The notes beneath the pieces are model-generated. The model saw only the letters and a program-made list of their open reading frames with translations, was not told where the DNA came from and searched no databases. From Peptacetobacter hiranonis (GTDB taxonomy: Bacteria; Bacillota; Clostridia; Peptostreptococcales; Peptostreptococcaceae): 64,000 nt of DNA. This document shows, piece by piece, positions 34,253 to 43,416 of this stretch. The stretch covers positions 2,034,019 through 2,098,018 of the forward strand of contig NZ_CP036523.1 of assembly GCF_008151785.1 (NCBI RefSeq), written 5' to 3'. The stretch's first letter is position 1. Every line of letters starts with the position of its first letter. A program made the translations under genes and the position numbers.

Positions 34253-35257
34253 TTATTTTTCTTCAAAGAAATTAACATTTTTTATTACTATATCTATAGT
34301 TCCATCTTCATTTTTCTTTATACTGTATTTCATTGGATCTTCAAAATCTGTCAAATTACCCTTTATTTCAAATCCATTATCAGTTTTTATATTTCTCTTT
34401 TTAAGTTTCTTTTCTACCCATTTTTTATCTATAGAGAACGATTCATCTATTCCTTTTTCTTCCATTAGCTCTTTAAAGCCTTCTTTTAAATCCTCGTCTT
34501 TTATTGCTCTTTCTGCAAATTCAGCTACATCAACCTGCTGTTGCTCCTTTAAAGTATAATTTAAAATACTTCTAGCATCCTCAGCCTGTTTTATATCATT
34601 TGCAAGTGCATTTGTTATCCAGTTATCTGCAGATGTTTTAAACACCTTAGTCTTGTATTTATCGTCGTCTATTTTCTCACCGTTTATAAATTCTCCTATA
34701 AACTTAGAAGGTATCCCACTCTTTTCTGAATCTTTATCTAAAGCTCTAAACTGATATTCGTCGTTCATACCATTCACACCTATAAGTGCAGCTTGTTTTA
34801 TTCTCTGAGTTTCCTGTATTCCAACTTCATTAGACACAATCTGTATATTGAATTTTTCATCTACAAATTCTATAGAATGAGTATAAAGTTTTTTATAATC
34901 TATTTTTATTATTGCAACATTTTTTTCTTCCTTTACTGTATAAAGGCATACTGCTAAGTCACAAGATTCTAAGTCGCTGTTCACTTTCATAACATCAAAT
35001 AAATACGCAGCTATTTCCTTTGAATTTTCTACAAATGTACTTTCATCATATATAATCTGCTCACAACATTTTCTAATTGTATTTTCAGTGTAATTTTTAA
35101 AAACAGCCTTTCTTAAATCGTCATCTCTAGTTACTCTTTTTATCATCTTCTGGAAAAATCCTTCAACCTCCTGATTGACTTTTCCTTCAAAATCATTAAG
35201 AATAGGCACATCACTATTTTTATCTAGTACGTGTACAATAAATTTATGTATAATCAA
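34253..35257 (-). CDS. Nucleoid-associated protein (NA37/YejK family)
   Basis: A 334-residue protein of the NA37 family, cytoplasmic proteins that associate with the nucleoid; the molecular role is poorly known. The start IHKFIVHVLD and the segments ENTIRKCCEQIIYD, SCDLAVCLYTV and VAIIKIDYKKLYTH fit the family. TTG 35257 is preceded by GGAGGAAT. It follows the pseudouridine synthase by 4 bp, so the two are co-transcribed. Confidence 0.88.
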   Translation of the reverse strand: MIIHKFIVHVLDKNSDVPILNDFEGKVNQEVEGFFQKMIKRVTRDDDLRKAVFKNYTENTIRKCCEQIIYDESTFVENSKEIAAYLFDVMKVNSDLESCDLAVCLYTVKEEKNVAIIKIDYKKLYTHSIEFVDEKFNIQIVSNEVGIQETQRIKQAALIGVNGMNDEYQFRALDKDSEKSGIPSKFIGEFINGEKIDDDKYKTKVFKTSADNWITNALANDIKQAEDARSILNYTLKEQQQVDVAEFAERAIKDEDLKEGFKELMEEKGIDESFSIDKKWVEKKLKKRNIKTDNGFEIKGNLTDFEDPMKYSIKKNEDGTIDIVIKNVNFFEEK

Positions 35258-35261
35258 TGTA

Positions 35262-36173
35262 TTATTCCTCCATTTTTAGTTTTTTTATAAGTTCTTTCAT
35301 ATCATCTGGTATCTCAGCTTTAAACTCTAAATCTTCCCTAGTTCTAGGTTGTTTAAACTTAAGGCTATATGCATGAAGAGCCTGTCTTTTTATAAGATTT
35401 TCATCTACATATCCATATAGCTCATCTCCAATAATTCCATATCCTAAATGAGCTAAATGCACTCTTATCTGATGCGTTCTTCCTGTTTCAAGTTTTAATT
35501 CTACAACAGTTGCATCATCTAATCTTTCAATAACACTATAATGAGTAATAGATCTCTGCCCTCTTTCATCTACAACTCTTTTTATAGAATCATCAGTAGG
35601 TCTGTATATAGGAGCATCTATAGTACCTTTATCTTCCTTCATAACTCCTTTTACAACTGCTATATACTTCTTCTCAACTAGATTTTCACTCATATCAGTA
35701 GATAGCACATGGTGAGCATAAGCATTTTTTGCAACTATAACCAAGCCAGATGTATTCATATCCAGTCTATTAACAAATCTGACCTTTACTTTTTCATCTT
35801 TTTTTATTATAAAGTCTGTAACACCGTTGGCAACAGTTCCATCAAAATGGCTCTTTGTCGGGTGTACAACCATATACGGTGGCTTATCGACCATTATAAT
35901 ATCAAAATCATCGTAAAGTATCCCCATCTCAAGATTTTGTGGCTCGAAGTTTGCCATATCTTCATTTATTTCTACTTCTATTAAATCGCCCTTTTTAACA
36001 TCTAATGTCGGTTTTCTATACTCTCCATTAACATTTACTGTTCTTTCTCTTTTCATTTTTGAAATAGATCTCACAGAAAATCCTAACTTATCGAGTAAAA
36101 TTTCCTTTAATACACCATCTTCCTCAGCTGTATACGACATAAGATTGTACTTCTGTAGTTCTTTTTTAAACAA
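35262..36173 (-). CDS. RluA/RluD family pseudouridine synthase
   Basis: Converts uridine to pseudouridine in 23S rRNA or tRNA. It has an S4-like RNA-binding domain at about 12-75 and a catalytic domain with VRFVNRLDMNTSGLVIVAKN (catalytic Asp near 140) and ELKLETGRTHQIRVHLAHLGYGIIGDELYG near 230-258. It has 303 residues and starts at TTG 36173 after AGGATAGG. The exact target uridine cannot be told from sequence. Confidence 0.94.
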   Translation of the reverse strand: MFKKELQKYNLMSYTAEEDGVLKEILLDKLGFSVRSISKMKRERTVNVNGEYRKPTLDVKKGDLIEVEINEDMANFEPQNLEMGILYDDFDIIMVDKPPYMVVHPTKSHFDGTVANGVTDFIIKKDEKVKVRFVNRLDMNTSGLVIVAKNAYAHHVLSTDMSENLVEKKYIAVVKGVMKEDKGTIDAPIYRPTDDSIKRVVDERGQRSITHYSVIERLDDATVVELKLETGRTHQIRVHLAHLGYGIIGDELYGYVDENLIKRQALHAYSLKFKQPRTREDLEFKAEIPDDMKELIKKLKMEE

Positions 36174-36212
36174 ATTTATACCTATCCTTTCTAAGTTTAT
36201 AACTGTGTTTAA

Positions 36213-36704
36213 TTAGTTTTCTTCATTCCATCCTTTACAAACATCAACCCATTTTACAAAGTTTGAAGAATATTTTTCTAGTTCGTCATTAGTAAGCTCT
36301 ATTGCAGAATTTCCACTTCCAGCTGCTGGAAATACTGTGTCAAATCTTTTTAAAGATTCATCAAGATATACTTTTACATTTTCATTTTCCAATGCAAATG
36401 GACACACTCCACCTACCATATGTCCTGTAAATTCAACCGCTTCTTCAGCAGAAAGCATTCTAGCTTTACAAGAAAACTCATGTCTGAATTTTTTATTGTC
36501 TATTTTTGTGTCCCCTGCTGCAACAACTATTATCGCTTCCCCATCTTCTTTTCCTCTAAAAGATAGTGTTTTAGCAACTCTAGCTGGTATTATTCCAACT
36601 GTTTCAGCTGCTAGTTCTACAGTGGCACTAGACTCATCAAATTCCATAACATCATTTTCTCTTCCAAATTGTTCCATATGTTTTCTTACTTTCTCGATTG
36701 ACAT
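36213..36704 (-). CDS. YbaK/EbsC family aminoacyl-tRNA deacylase-like protein
   Basis: A 163-residue YbaK-domain protein, related to enzymes that remove mischarged amino acids from tRNA(Pro). Conserved features are VAKTLSFRG near 43-51, the Lys of KIDNKKFRHEF near 68-78, and GHMVGGVCPFAL near 93-104. The substrate is not certain: YbaK (Cys), ProX (Ala) and others share this fold. Confidence 0.9.
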   Translation of the reverse strand: MSIEKVRKHMEQFGRENDVMEFDESSATVELAAETVGIIPARVAKTLSFRGKEDGEAIIVVAAGDTKIDNKKFRHEFSCKARMLSAEEAVEFTGHMVGGVCPFALENENVKVYLDESLKRFDTVFPAAGSGNSAIELTNDELEKYSSNFVKWVDVCKGWNEEN

Positions 36705-36759
36705 AACTAAACACTTCCTTTTTTATCTATAATCATAATATTAACTAAATGTTGACCTT

Positions 36760-37299
36760 TTAGCTAAGAGCTTTTATACTCCAAATACCCTTGTTCTGCT
36801 CTACAGGTATTTTTAAAAATTTAAATATTGGTATTTCCTCAGCAAAATTACCTTCATATTCCATCTTTGTAGAATCAAGTGCAAAGTACTTTTTATTTAA
36901 TTCCAATCCTTTTGGAACAATAAATTCTATATATCCATCTCCATTTGGCTCTATACCATCTAGCATTAAATTTGAATTAAGCTTATTAGCACTATCTAAA
37001 GCTAAATAAAGCTTTGAGCTATTTATATATTCTCCATCTTCATTTTTTATATTATTTTCAAATTTCATTCTTGCCTTAGTTAAAAGGTATGTAAATTTAC
37101 TATTATTATAAATTTTAAATCTTATTTTAGTACCTTCTTTAACAGTTTTTCTAGATTCAAACTCTACTATAACCTCATTTACATTTCTCGCTTCATAGTC
37201 CTTTTTATCGACCATATCACCATATGTAAATCTTACCAAAAATCCAGATACCAAACAGAAAATCAAAATAATAGATGATACCTTCATAAATTTATTCAT
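36760..37299 (-). CDS. Unknown secreted or anchored protein beside an ABC-2 transporter
   Basis: I do not recognise a family. It has 179 residues with an N-terminal hydrophobic segment (about 7-27), then a beta-rich domain with the segment FKIYNNSKFTYLLTKARMKF and a C-terminal IPIFKFLKIPVEQ. The pattern suggests a single-domain extracellular protein of immunoglobulin-like type; this is a guess from strand spacing. It follows the ABC-2 permease by 26 bp and is probably part of the same operon. Confidence 0.7.
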   Translation of the reverse strand: MNKFMKVSSIILIFCLVSGFLVRFTYGDMVDKKDYEARNVNEVIVEFESRKTVKEGTKIRFKIYNNSKFTYLLTKARMKFENNIKNEDGEYINSSKLYLALDSANKLNSNLMLDGIEPNGDGYIEFIVPKGLELNKKYFALDSTKMEYEGNFAEEIPIFKFLKIPVEQNKGIWSIKALS

Positions 37300-37325
37300 A
37301 TTATCAACCCACTCTTTTTATATTT

Positions 37326-38051
37326 TTATTTAATATATCTATTTTTCTTCATAGCTTTTAAAGATACTCCCATAGATATAATAAATATAATAATACAAGC
37401 TACTCCCACAGTAACAATATTTATACTATCTACATTTATCTTAGATACAATTCCTCTAAAAATTTGGTTAAATGCATGTATTGTTTCATATCTTGATGTA
37501 TTCATAGCTACTAGAACTCCTGTATTAGCAACCCGATATATTTTTTCAGATAAAGCATTTAAAAACGCTCCAAATATTGTAAATATCGCTATTGCAAGTA
37601 TACTTGCTGCTATTTTTATTTTTTCATATCCATATCTAAAGAACAGCGGCATAGTTATAGATAAAACGATTAAATTTATATTCATGGCAAATACAAAATC
37701 ATAAAATACAGTTCTTCTAAACATGGATATAGATAATATATCGTGTATAAATAATGTAAGTATCGTAATTACAATAGATGTAGCTGCTCCTATAAGATAT
37801 CTTGAGTATACAATATCATCCAAATCTATAGGTATACTTCTTATAAATTTATCTGAATTATTATCGTAATCAGATGAAAATACACCTATCATTATTAAAT
37901 ATGTTATTATAACTGGTGTTGCATAGTATGAGATATCATTACAAAATAGATACATTAAGATAAATATAAGTATATATTTTATTACATTAAATCTCTCAGA
38001 CTTTACACATACTATAAGATCTTTTTTTATAAGATTAAGCATTAACTCCAC
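37326..38051 (-). CDS. ABC-2 type permease
   Basis: A 241-residue membrane protein with six hydrophobic segments, as in ABC-2 permeases of YtrC/YhcI type, and no ATPase motifs. It starts at GTG 38051 or ATG 38042 inside the end of the ATPase gene; the two overlap by up to 17 bases, so translation is coupled. Together they form an exporter of unknown substrate. Confidence 0.85.
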   Translation of the reverse strand: MELMLNLIKKDLIVCVKSERFNVIKYILIFILMYLFCNDISYYATPVIITYLIMIGVFSSDYDNNSDKFIRSIPIDLDDIVYSRYLIGAATSIVITILTLFIHDILSISMFRRTVFYDFVFAMNINLIVLSITMPLFFRYGYEKIKIAASILAIAIFTIFGAFLNALSEKIYRVANTGVLVAMNTSRYETIHAFNQIFRGIVSKINVDSINIVTVGVACIIIFIISMGVSLKAMKKNRYIK

Positions 38052-38904
38052 CGCCTTCCTGATAATAATGTATTAAATCTTCTATATCAGGATTTTTTAT
38101 CTTATGATAATCTGCACTTCTAAGAAGAGCTCTTATTTCCTCACTTTCTCCTATATTTACAAGTGCTTCACTATATCTCTTGTAGTGGTCTATTCCTATT
38201 ATATTATCCTTCATAAGAGATAATGTTTCTGAGTCAGATCTAATTACTCTAAAATCTCTTACTATATCTTTCTTTTTAAGATTAAATAGTATTTTTCCTT
38301 TTTCTAAATATACTATGTGGTCATAAATCTCCTCTAATTCAGATACGTTGTGAGTAGATATTACAACACTTCCATTTTCTTTTTTTATATAGTCTTTAAA
38401 AATTCTTATAAGCTCTTTTCTTACAGATTTTTCTAGTCCATATATAGGCTCATCTAGTATAAGTAATTTTGCATGATGACTAAGCGCTGTGCTTATCATT
38501 ACCTTTTCACACTGTCCTTTTGATAAATTTTTTATCTTTTCTTCAGGGTCTAAGTTAAAGTTATCAAAATACATATCATATACTTCTTCATCAAAATTCT
38601 TATAAAACATAGATACTATTTTTTTATAATCTCTCAATTTTAAATTTGGATAAAAGCTTAGATTATCATAAACAAAACCTATATCATTTTTATATCCAAC
38701 TGGATCTTTTTCTACATTATTTCCATTTAATTCTATTTTTCCCGAACTAGGCTTATAAAGCCCCATTATTAAATTTATAATACTAGTTTTTCCTGAGCCA
38801 TTATCTCCAATTATTCCCATAATCTTTCCTGGCTCAAGTCTTATATTTATATTATTCAGTGAAAAATTTTCAAATGTTTTTGAAACTCCTTCTATATTTA
38901 ACAA
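38035..38904 (-). CDS. ABC transporter ATP-binding protein
   Basis: A 289-residue ATPase with Walker A GDNGSGKTS near 36-44, a signature LSKGQCEK (Lys in place of the usual Gly), Walker B LLILDEPIYGLEKS and the H-loop VVISTHNVSE. These variants occur in YtrB-like ATPases. It starts at TTG 38904 after GAGGTGA. An extended -10 TGATATAAT is at 38957-38965 (minus). Confidence 0.92.
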   Translation of the reverse strand: MLNIEGVSKTFENFSLNNINIRLEPGKIMGIIGDNGSGKTSIINLIMGLYKPSSGKIELNGNNVEKDPVGYKNDIGFVYDNLSFYPNLKLRDYKKIVSMFYKNFDEEVYDMYFDNFNLDPEEKIKNLSKGQCEKVMISTALSHHAKLLILDEPIYGLEKSVRKELIRIFKDYIKKENGSVVISTHNVSELEEIYDHIVYLEKGKILFNLKKKDIVRDFRVIRSDSETLSLMKDNIIGIDHYKRYSEALVNIGESEEIRALLRSADYHKIKNPDIEDLIHYYQEGGGVNA

Positions 38905-38956
38905 GTAATCACCTCATATAATAATAGTTATTTTTGTAATGTATGGCTATTCTTTA

Positions 38957-39035
38957 ATTATATCACGTAATCGATGTATATTGAAATGTATATAAAACTT
39001 GAAATGTATATACTTGTTAAAAATTATGCTATAAT
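38957..39035. promoter_or_regulatory. Divergent promoters and direct repeats between the ABC operon and nadK
   Basis: On the minus strand an extended -10 (TGATATAAT) at 38957-38965 serves the ABC genes. On the plus strand an extended -10 (TGCTATAAT) at 39027-39035 serves nadK. Between them the 14-mer TTGAAATGTATATA occurs twice, at 38981-38994 and 38999-39012, an 18-bp period. Confidence 0.6.
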
Positions 39036-39058
39036 ACATATTGTAAAGAGGTGAACTT

Positions 39059-39862
39059 ATGAAAAAAAGGCTAATAACTATTAATTCTAATGACCTACCA
39101 AAATCGGTAGAAACAAAAAATTTATTTAAAAAGAAACTTAAAGAAGCAGGCTTTGAAGTTTCTGAGGAATTTTCTGATGATACAGAGCTTGTTGTCTGTG
39201 TTGGTGGAGATGGATCTTTTTTAAAAACTGTTAGAGATTTTGATTACCCTGAAGTTCCTATTGTCGGTATAAATACTGGGCATCTAGGATTTTTCCCAGA
39301 GATAGTGCCCGATAAAATAGATGAATTTATAGAAAGTTATTTAAATGAAAATTATATGATTCAAGAAGTTCCATTACTTCGGGCAATGATTTGTACTCAT
39401 AAAAGTTGTGTAAACTTCTTTGCTCTAAATGATGTAACTATCCGAGGTGATAAGTCTAGAACTGTTCATTTAAAACTTCTTGTAAACGGGAAAAAAGTAG
39501 AAAACTTCAGTGGTGACGGCATGATTATCTGCTCTCAGACAGGATCTACAGCATATACGTATTCGGCTGGTGGAAGTATTATAGACTGTAATATAGATGC
39601 TATACAGCTTACTCCTCTTTCACCTATAAATACAAATGCATATAGAAGTTTTACATCTAGTATAATATTCTCAAAAGATACTGAAATAAGCATTAGACCA
39701 GAATATCGATTTGAAGATTCTATACTTATAGTAATCGATGGTGTTGAGCTTAGATTTAAACAGATTACCGATATAAATATCTGTACATCAGATGTTAAAC
39801 TAAAATTATTGAGACTTTCAGACTATGAGTTCTGGGATAGAGTTTCAACAAAATTCTTATAG
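39059..39862 (+). CDS. nadK: NAD kinase
   Basis: Phosphorylates NAD to NADP. Has the GGDGSFLKTV motif near 50-59, INTGHLGFFPE near 76-86, a glycine-rich segment with NDVTIRG near 124, and SGDGMIICSQTGSTAYTYSAGGSI near 150-173. It has 267 residues, as expected for Firmicutes. AGAGGTGA precedes the ATG. Confidence 0.96.
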   Translation: MKKRLITINSNDLPKSVETKNLFKKKLKEAGFEVSEEFSDDTELVVCVGGDGSFLKTVRDFDYPEVPIVGINTGHLGFFPEIVPDKIDEFIESYLNENYMIQEVPLLRAMICTHKSCVNFFALNDVTIRGDKSRTVHLKLLVNGKKVENFSGDGMIICSQTGSTAYTYSAGGSIIDCNIDAIQLTPLSPINTNAYRSFTSSIIFSKDTEISIRPEYRFEDSILIVIDGVELRFKQITDINICTSDVKLKLLRLSDYEFWDRVSTKFL

Positions 39863-39906
39863 AATATTATTCTATCAAAAAAATTAATTTATTGGAGGGA
39901 ATTTAA

Positions 39907-40476
39907 ATGAAAATAGGAATACTTAGTGATACTCATGGAAGTTCGCTTTATTTTAATAAAGCAATGGACGTACTAGGAGAATGTGATTTATATCTTCACG
40001 CTGGAGATATACTTTATCATGGTCCTAGAAATGATTTACCTGAAGGATACAATCCAAAGGCACTTACAGAGTCATTAAATGACATGGATTCTATAATATT
40101 TGCAAAAGGTAACTGTGAAGCTGATGTAGACCAGATGGTATTAAATCATCCAATTCAAGGACCTTATGCACTAGTTCAGCTTGATGAATTTAGATTTGTT
40201 GTAAACCATGGATATGTTGGAGCAAAAGATGAGATAATCGCAAATGCTAAAAAAATGGGGGCAGACTTCCTTATACTAGGACATACTCATGTTAAAGAGC
40301 TTTCTTTTGACGATACTCTTATTATAATAAACCCAGGAAGTACTTCTATACCTAAAGATGGAAGTAGATCTGTTGCAATAGTTGAAATAAACCCTGATGA
40401 AGATAATGATCATGAATTAAATATAGACATAAACTTCTACGATATAGATACTGGAGAAATAATAGAAGAATTATAA
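39907..40476 (+). CDS. YfcE/MJ0936-type metallophosphoesterase
   Basis: A 189-residue calcineurin-like phosphodiesterase. The metal-site blocks are all present: SDTHGS near 7-12, HAGDIL near 32-37, KGNCEAD near 66-72, NHGY near 104 and GHTHVKE near 132-138, followed by NPGSTSIPKDGS. Members hydrolyse small phosphodiesters in vitro; the natural substrate is not known. It lies 44 bp after nadK. Its terminator has been split by the second IS copy. Confidence 0.93.
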   Translation: MKIGILSDTHGSSLYFNKAMDVLGECDLYLHAGDILYHGPRNDLPEGYNPKALTESLNDMDSIIFAKGNCEADVDQMVLNHPIQGPYALVQLDEFRFVVNHGYVGAKDEIIANAKKMGADFLILGHTHVKELSFDDTLIIINPGSTSIPKDGSRSVAIVEINPDEDNDHELNIDINFYDIDTGEIIEEL

Positions 40477-40500
40477 AAAGAAAAGGGCTGATTGCAAATC

Positions 40501-41954
40501 TAAAATGGAACCTATAGAATGGACACTTGTAAAAAGGTGTTTCATCTATAGGTTCTTTTTTTGTATAATTTTAATATAGAGGTGAGTAATTTATGAGTAA
40601 AAAACAATTTAGTAAAGAAGAAACATTAGAGCTATCAAAAAATCCATTTGTAAAGAATGTAAGCTGTAAATCAATAACATATACAAATGAATTTAAAATA
40701 CATTTCATAACAGAATACAATAAGGGAAAAAATCCAACACAGATATTTAAAGAAGCAGGTTTTGACACTAACATCATAGGTGCAAAACGTATTAAATGCG
40801 CTAGCGAGCGATGGAGAAAGTCATATAAAGAAAATGGTATTTTGGGACTAGATGATTCTAGAGTTAATAATTCTGGAAGACCAAGAAAAAGAAAATTAAC
40901 AGATAAAGAGATAATAGATAAGAAGGATGCTGAAATAGCATATCTTAAAGCAGAGCTAGAACTAGTAAAAAAGCTAGACTTCGAAGAAAGGCAGGTGATG
41001 AATAATAAGCTACCTTCGGTGAAAATATTCAAATTAATTAATGATGTAATAAATAAATATTGTTTAAAAAAAATGATAAAACATCTATGTATTGTTGCAG
41101 GAGTATCTAGATCTGGATTTTATAACTATTTAAAAAACAAGAATGTAATAAGCAAACAAGAAGAAAAGGATTTAGAAGCAAAAGAAATAATTCTTAAAGC
41201 ATATAAGTTCAGAGGATACAAAAAAGGTTCTCGTTCAATAAAAATGATTTTAAAAAGTAAATTTAATATAATATTTAACAGAAAAAAAATTCAAAGAATA
41301 ATGAAAAAATATGGAATTAAATGTCCTATTCGCGAGTCAAATCCAGCTAAACGTATGGGAAAAGCAAGAAAAGAACATCACACAGTTCCTAATAAATTGA
41401 ATAGAGAATTTAAACAAGGTATACCAGGAAAAGTACTTTTAACTGATATTACGTATATGCCGTACGGCAATGGGAAAACAGCATATTTATCAACTGTAAA
41501 AGATTCTTCTACGAATGAAATTTTATCGTATCATTTATCGAAGAATTTAAAAATGGATATTGTTATTTCAACTATTAACAATCTCATGTTATCAAATTCA
41601 GACAAATTACATAAAGATGCATTTATTCATTCTGATCAAGGAGTTCATTATACAAGTACTATTTTTCAGAACTTGTTAAAAAAATATAATTTAGGTCAAT
41701 CTATGTCTAGAAAAGGTAATTGTTGGGACAATGCTCCGCAGGAGTCATTCTTTGGTCATATGAAAGATGAAATAGATTATAAAAGTTGCAATACATTTGA
41801 AGAGTTAAAAAGTTTAATAGATGATTATATGGATTATTATAATAATGATCGTTGTCAGTGGAATTTAAAACAGCTGACTCCTATTCAATATAGAAGTCAG
41901 CTGCTTGCTGCTTAAGACTTTTTTATATATGTCCTTGACATAGGGACCATTTTA
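40501..41954 (+). mobile_element. IS3-family insertion sequence, copy 2 (1454 bp)
   Basis: Same sequence and length as copy 1, with ends TAAAATGG and CCATTTTA, here flanked by a different 3-bp duplication ATC (40498-40500 and 41955-41957). It lies in the same orientation as copy 1, 8416 bp downstream of it. Confidence 0.95.
40593..41915 (+). CDS. IS3 family transposase, single-frame OrfAB (copy 2)
   Basis: The product is the same 440 residues as copy 1, with intact DDE residues, so both copies can be active. The start lies 92 bases from the left end, behind the same hairpin and TATAAT. Confidence 0.94.
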   Translation: MSKKQFSKEETLELSKNPFVKNVSCKSITYTNEFKIHFITEYNKGKNPTQIFKEAGFDTNIIGAKRIKCASERWRKSYKENGILGLDDSRVNNSGRPRKRKLTDKEIIDKKDAEIAYLKAELELVKKLDFEERQVMNNKLPSVKIFKLINDVINKYCLKKMIKHLCIVAGVSRSGFYNYLKNKNVISKQEEKDLEAKEIILKAYKFRGYKKGSRSIKMILKSKFNIIFNRKKIQRIMKKYGIKCPIRESNPAKRMGKARKEHHTVPNKLNREFKQGIPGKVLLTDITYMPYGNGKTAYLSTVKDSSTNEILSYHLSKNLKMDIVISTINNLMLSNSDKLHKDAFIHSDQGVHYTSTIFQNLLKKYNLGQSMSRKGNCWDNAPQESFFGHMKDEIDYKSCNTFEELKSLIDDYMDYYNNDRCQWNLKQLTPIQYRSQLLAA

Positions 41955-41975
41955 ATCTGCAATAGCCCTTATTTT

Positions 41976-43226
41976 TTATGTATACATATGTATTTTTGCT
42001 ATTCTATTTTTCTCTACTTTTTCTATACAGAATTTAATATTTCCAATCTCAATTACTTCTTTTTCTTCAGGAAGTCTGTCAAGATAACCTATTAGATATC
42101 CACCTATAGAATCGAATTCTTCTGTTTCTATTGATGTCCCTATAAGCTCATTAACTTCTGATATCCTAGTACTTCCATCTACTATGTACTCGTCTTCTTT
42201 GATAACTATTATATCGTCTTCATCTTCATCGTATTCGTCTTCTATATCTCCTACGATTACTTCAACTAAGTCCTCAACAGTTAAAAAACCTGAAGTACCA
42301 CCATACTCATCAAGAACTATAGCTATCTGAGTTTTTGCTTTTTTCATATCCTCAAGAAGCTGAGTTATCTTTTTAAATTCATAAGTAAAGAATGGATCTC
42401 TCATGTAATTTTTTACAGAGAAGTATTCTTTTTCTTCATCACTTAAGAATATCATATCTTTTATGTTTATTATACCGATGATATCATCTACAGAATCTTC
42501 GTATACAGGAAGTCTACTTAATTTTTCTTCTCTAAATACTTCTATTATTTCTTCATAAGTATCATCGACTTCAACAGTTACCATATCCATTCTCTGAACC
42601 ATGGCATCTTTAGCCTGCATATCACCAAATTCAAATACGTTGTTTATTATTTCTCTTTCTTCAACTTCAAGAACACCTTCTTCATGGCTGACATTTACCA
42701 TAGTTTTTAGTTCTTCTTCAGTTATAAACGCATTTTTTTCATCTGTTTTTACACCAATTATTCTAAACATAAATTTAGTAAATATATTAAATACCCATAC
42801 TATTGGTGATAGTATTGTTATTATCAATTTTATTGGTTTTGAAACCAGTAGAGCAACTTTTTCTGAATTATTTGCTGCTATTGATTTAGGTGTTATTTCC
42901 CCAAATATAAGGATTATGATTGTCATAATCGCAGTAGCTGCAGCAACACCATTTGCTCCAAATTTCGCTGTTAATAATGCAGTTGATATAGATGTAGCTG
43001 CTATATTAACAACGTTGTTTCCTACTAATATAGAATTTAATAATTTATTAGGACTTTCTATTAAAGATGCAACTAAATCCGCATTCTTTACCCCCTCGTC
43101 CTGCATATATCTCATTCTTATTTTACTTAATGACATTAGAGATGTCTCTGATGCCGAGAAAAATGCCGATCCCATAATAAGGATGACTAACCCGATAATC
43201 TGAATCCAACTTTCGAGCGATTCCAA
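41976..43226 (-). CDS. CNNM/CorC (hemolysin C-like) membrane protein
   Basis: A 416-residue protein with a DUF21/CNNM membrane domain (about 5-185; four helices, SASETSLMSLSKIRMRY near 24-40), a CBS pair at about 205-325 (MVQRMDMVTVEVDD and QIAIVLDEYGGTSGFLTVEDLVEVIVGDIEDE) and a CorC_HlyC domain at about 340-415. Members are linked to Mg2+ or Co2+ export. It starts at TTG 43226 after GGAG. Its own terminator is the hairpin now split by IS copy 2. Confidence 0.93.
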   Translation of the reverse strand: MESLESWIQIIGLVILIMGSAFFSASETSLMSLSKIRMRYMQDEGVKNADLVASLIESPNKLLNSILVGNNVVNIAATSISTALLTAKFGANGVAAATAIMTIIILIFGEITPKSIAANNSEKVALLVSKPIKLIITILSPIVWVFNIFTKFMFRIIGVKTDEKNAFITEEELKTMVNVSHEEGVLEVEEREIINNVFEFGDMQAKDAMVQRMDMVTVEVDDTYEEIIEVFREEKLSRLPVYEDSVDDIIGIINIKDMIFLSDEEKEYFSVKNYMRDPFFTYEFKKITQLLEDMKKAKTQIAIVLDEYGGTSGFLTVEDLVEVIVGDIEDEYDEDEDDIIVIKEDEYIVDGSTRISEVNELIGTSIETEEFDSIGGYLIGYLDRLPEEKEVIEIGNIKFCIEKVEKNRIAKIHMYT

Positions 43227-43361
43227 AATTTACCACACTCCTATTTAACTTTTCTATCATTTTTCTTTTAAATTATATATTTGATTTCCATTATATCATA
43301 ATTGAAGATACTTTTGTAAAATTATTAAATTATTTAAATGTTAACTTTCAGATATATATCT

Positions 43362-43410
43362 AAAAAAAATAGAACTGCTAATCACATTTCATCAAAGTGA
43401 TAGCAGTTCT
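43362..43410 (-). terminator. Intrinsic terminator of the sbcC-ended repair operon
   Basis: AGAACTGCT-A-ATCAC pairs with GTGAT-AGCAGTTCT (43371-43410), followed on the minus strand by eight T, starting 7 bp after the sbcC stop. Confidence 0.92.
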
Positions 43411-43416
43411 GTTTTT

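Larger units (their letters stand above)
40483..41970. terminator. Bidirectional terminator split by IS copy 2
   Basis: The left arm AAGGGCTgATTGCA (40483-40496) and the right arm TGCAATAGCCCTT (41958-41970) form a 13-bp stem with one bulged G if the IS is removed, with a loop of AATC and then ATTTTTT. The IS sits exactly in that loop, duplicating ATC. The arms are now 1.46 kb apart. Confidence 0.88.

Noticed and set aside
32085-41954. Composite transposon made of two IS copies around acpP-nadK
   Set aside because: Each copy has its own different target duplication (TAA and ATC), so they inserted independently; the enclosed genes are ordinary housekeeping genes.
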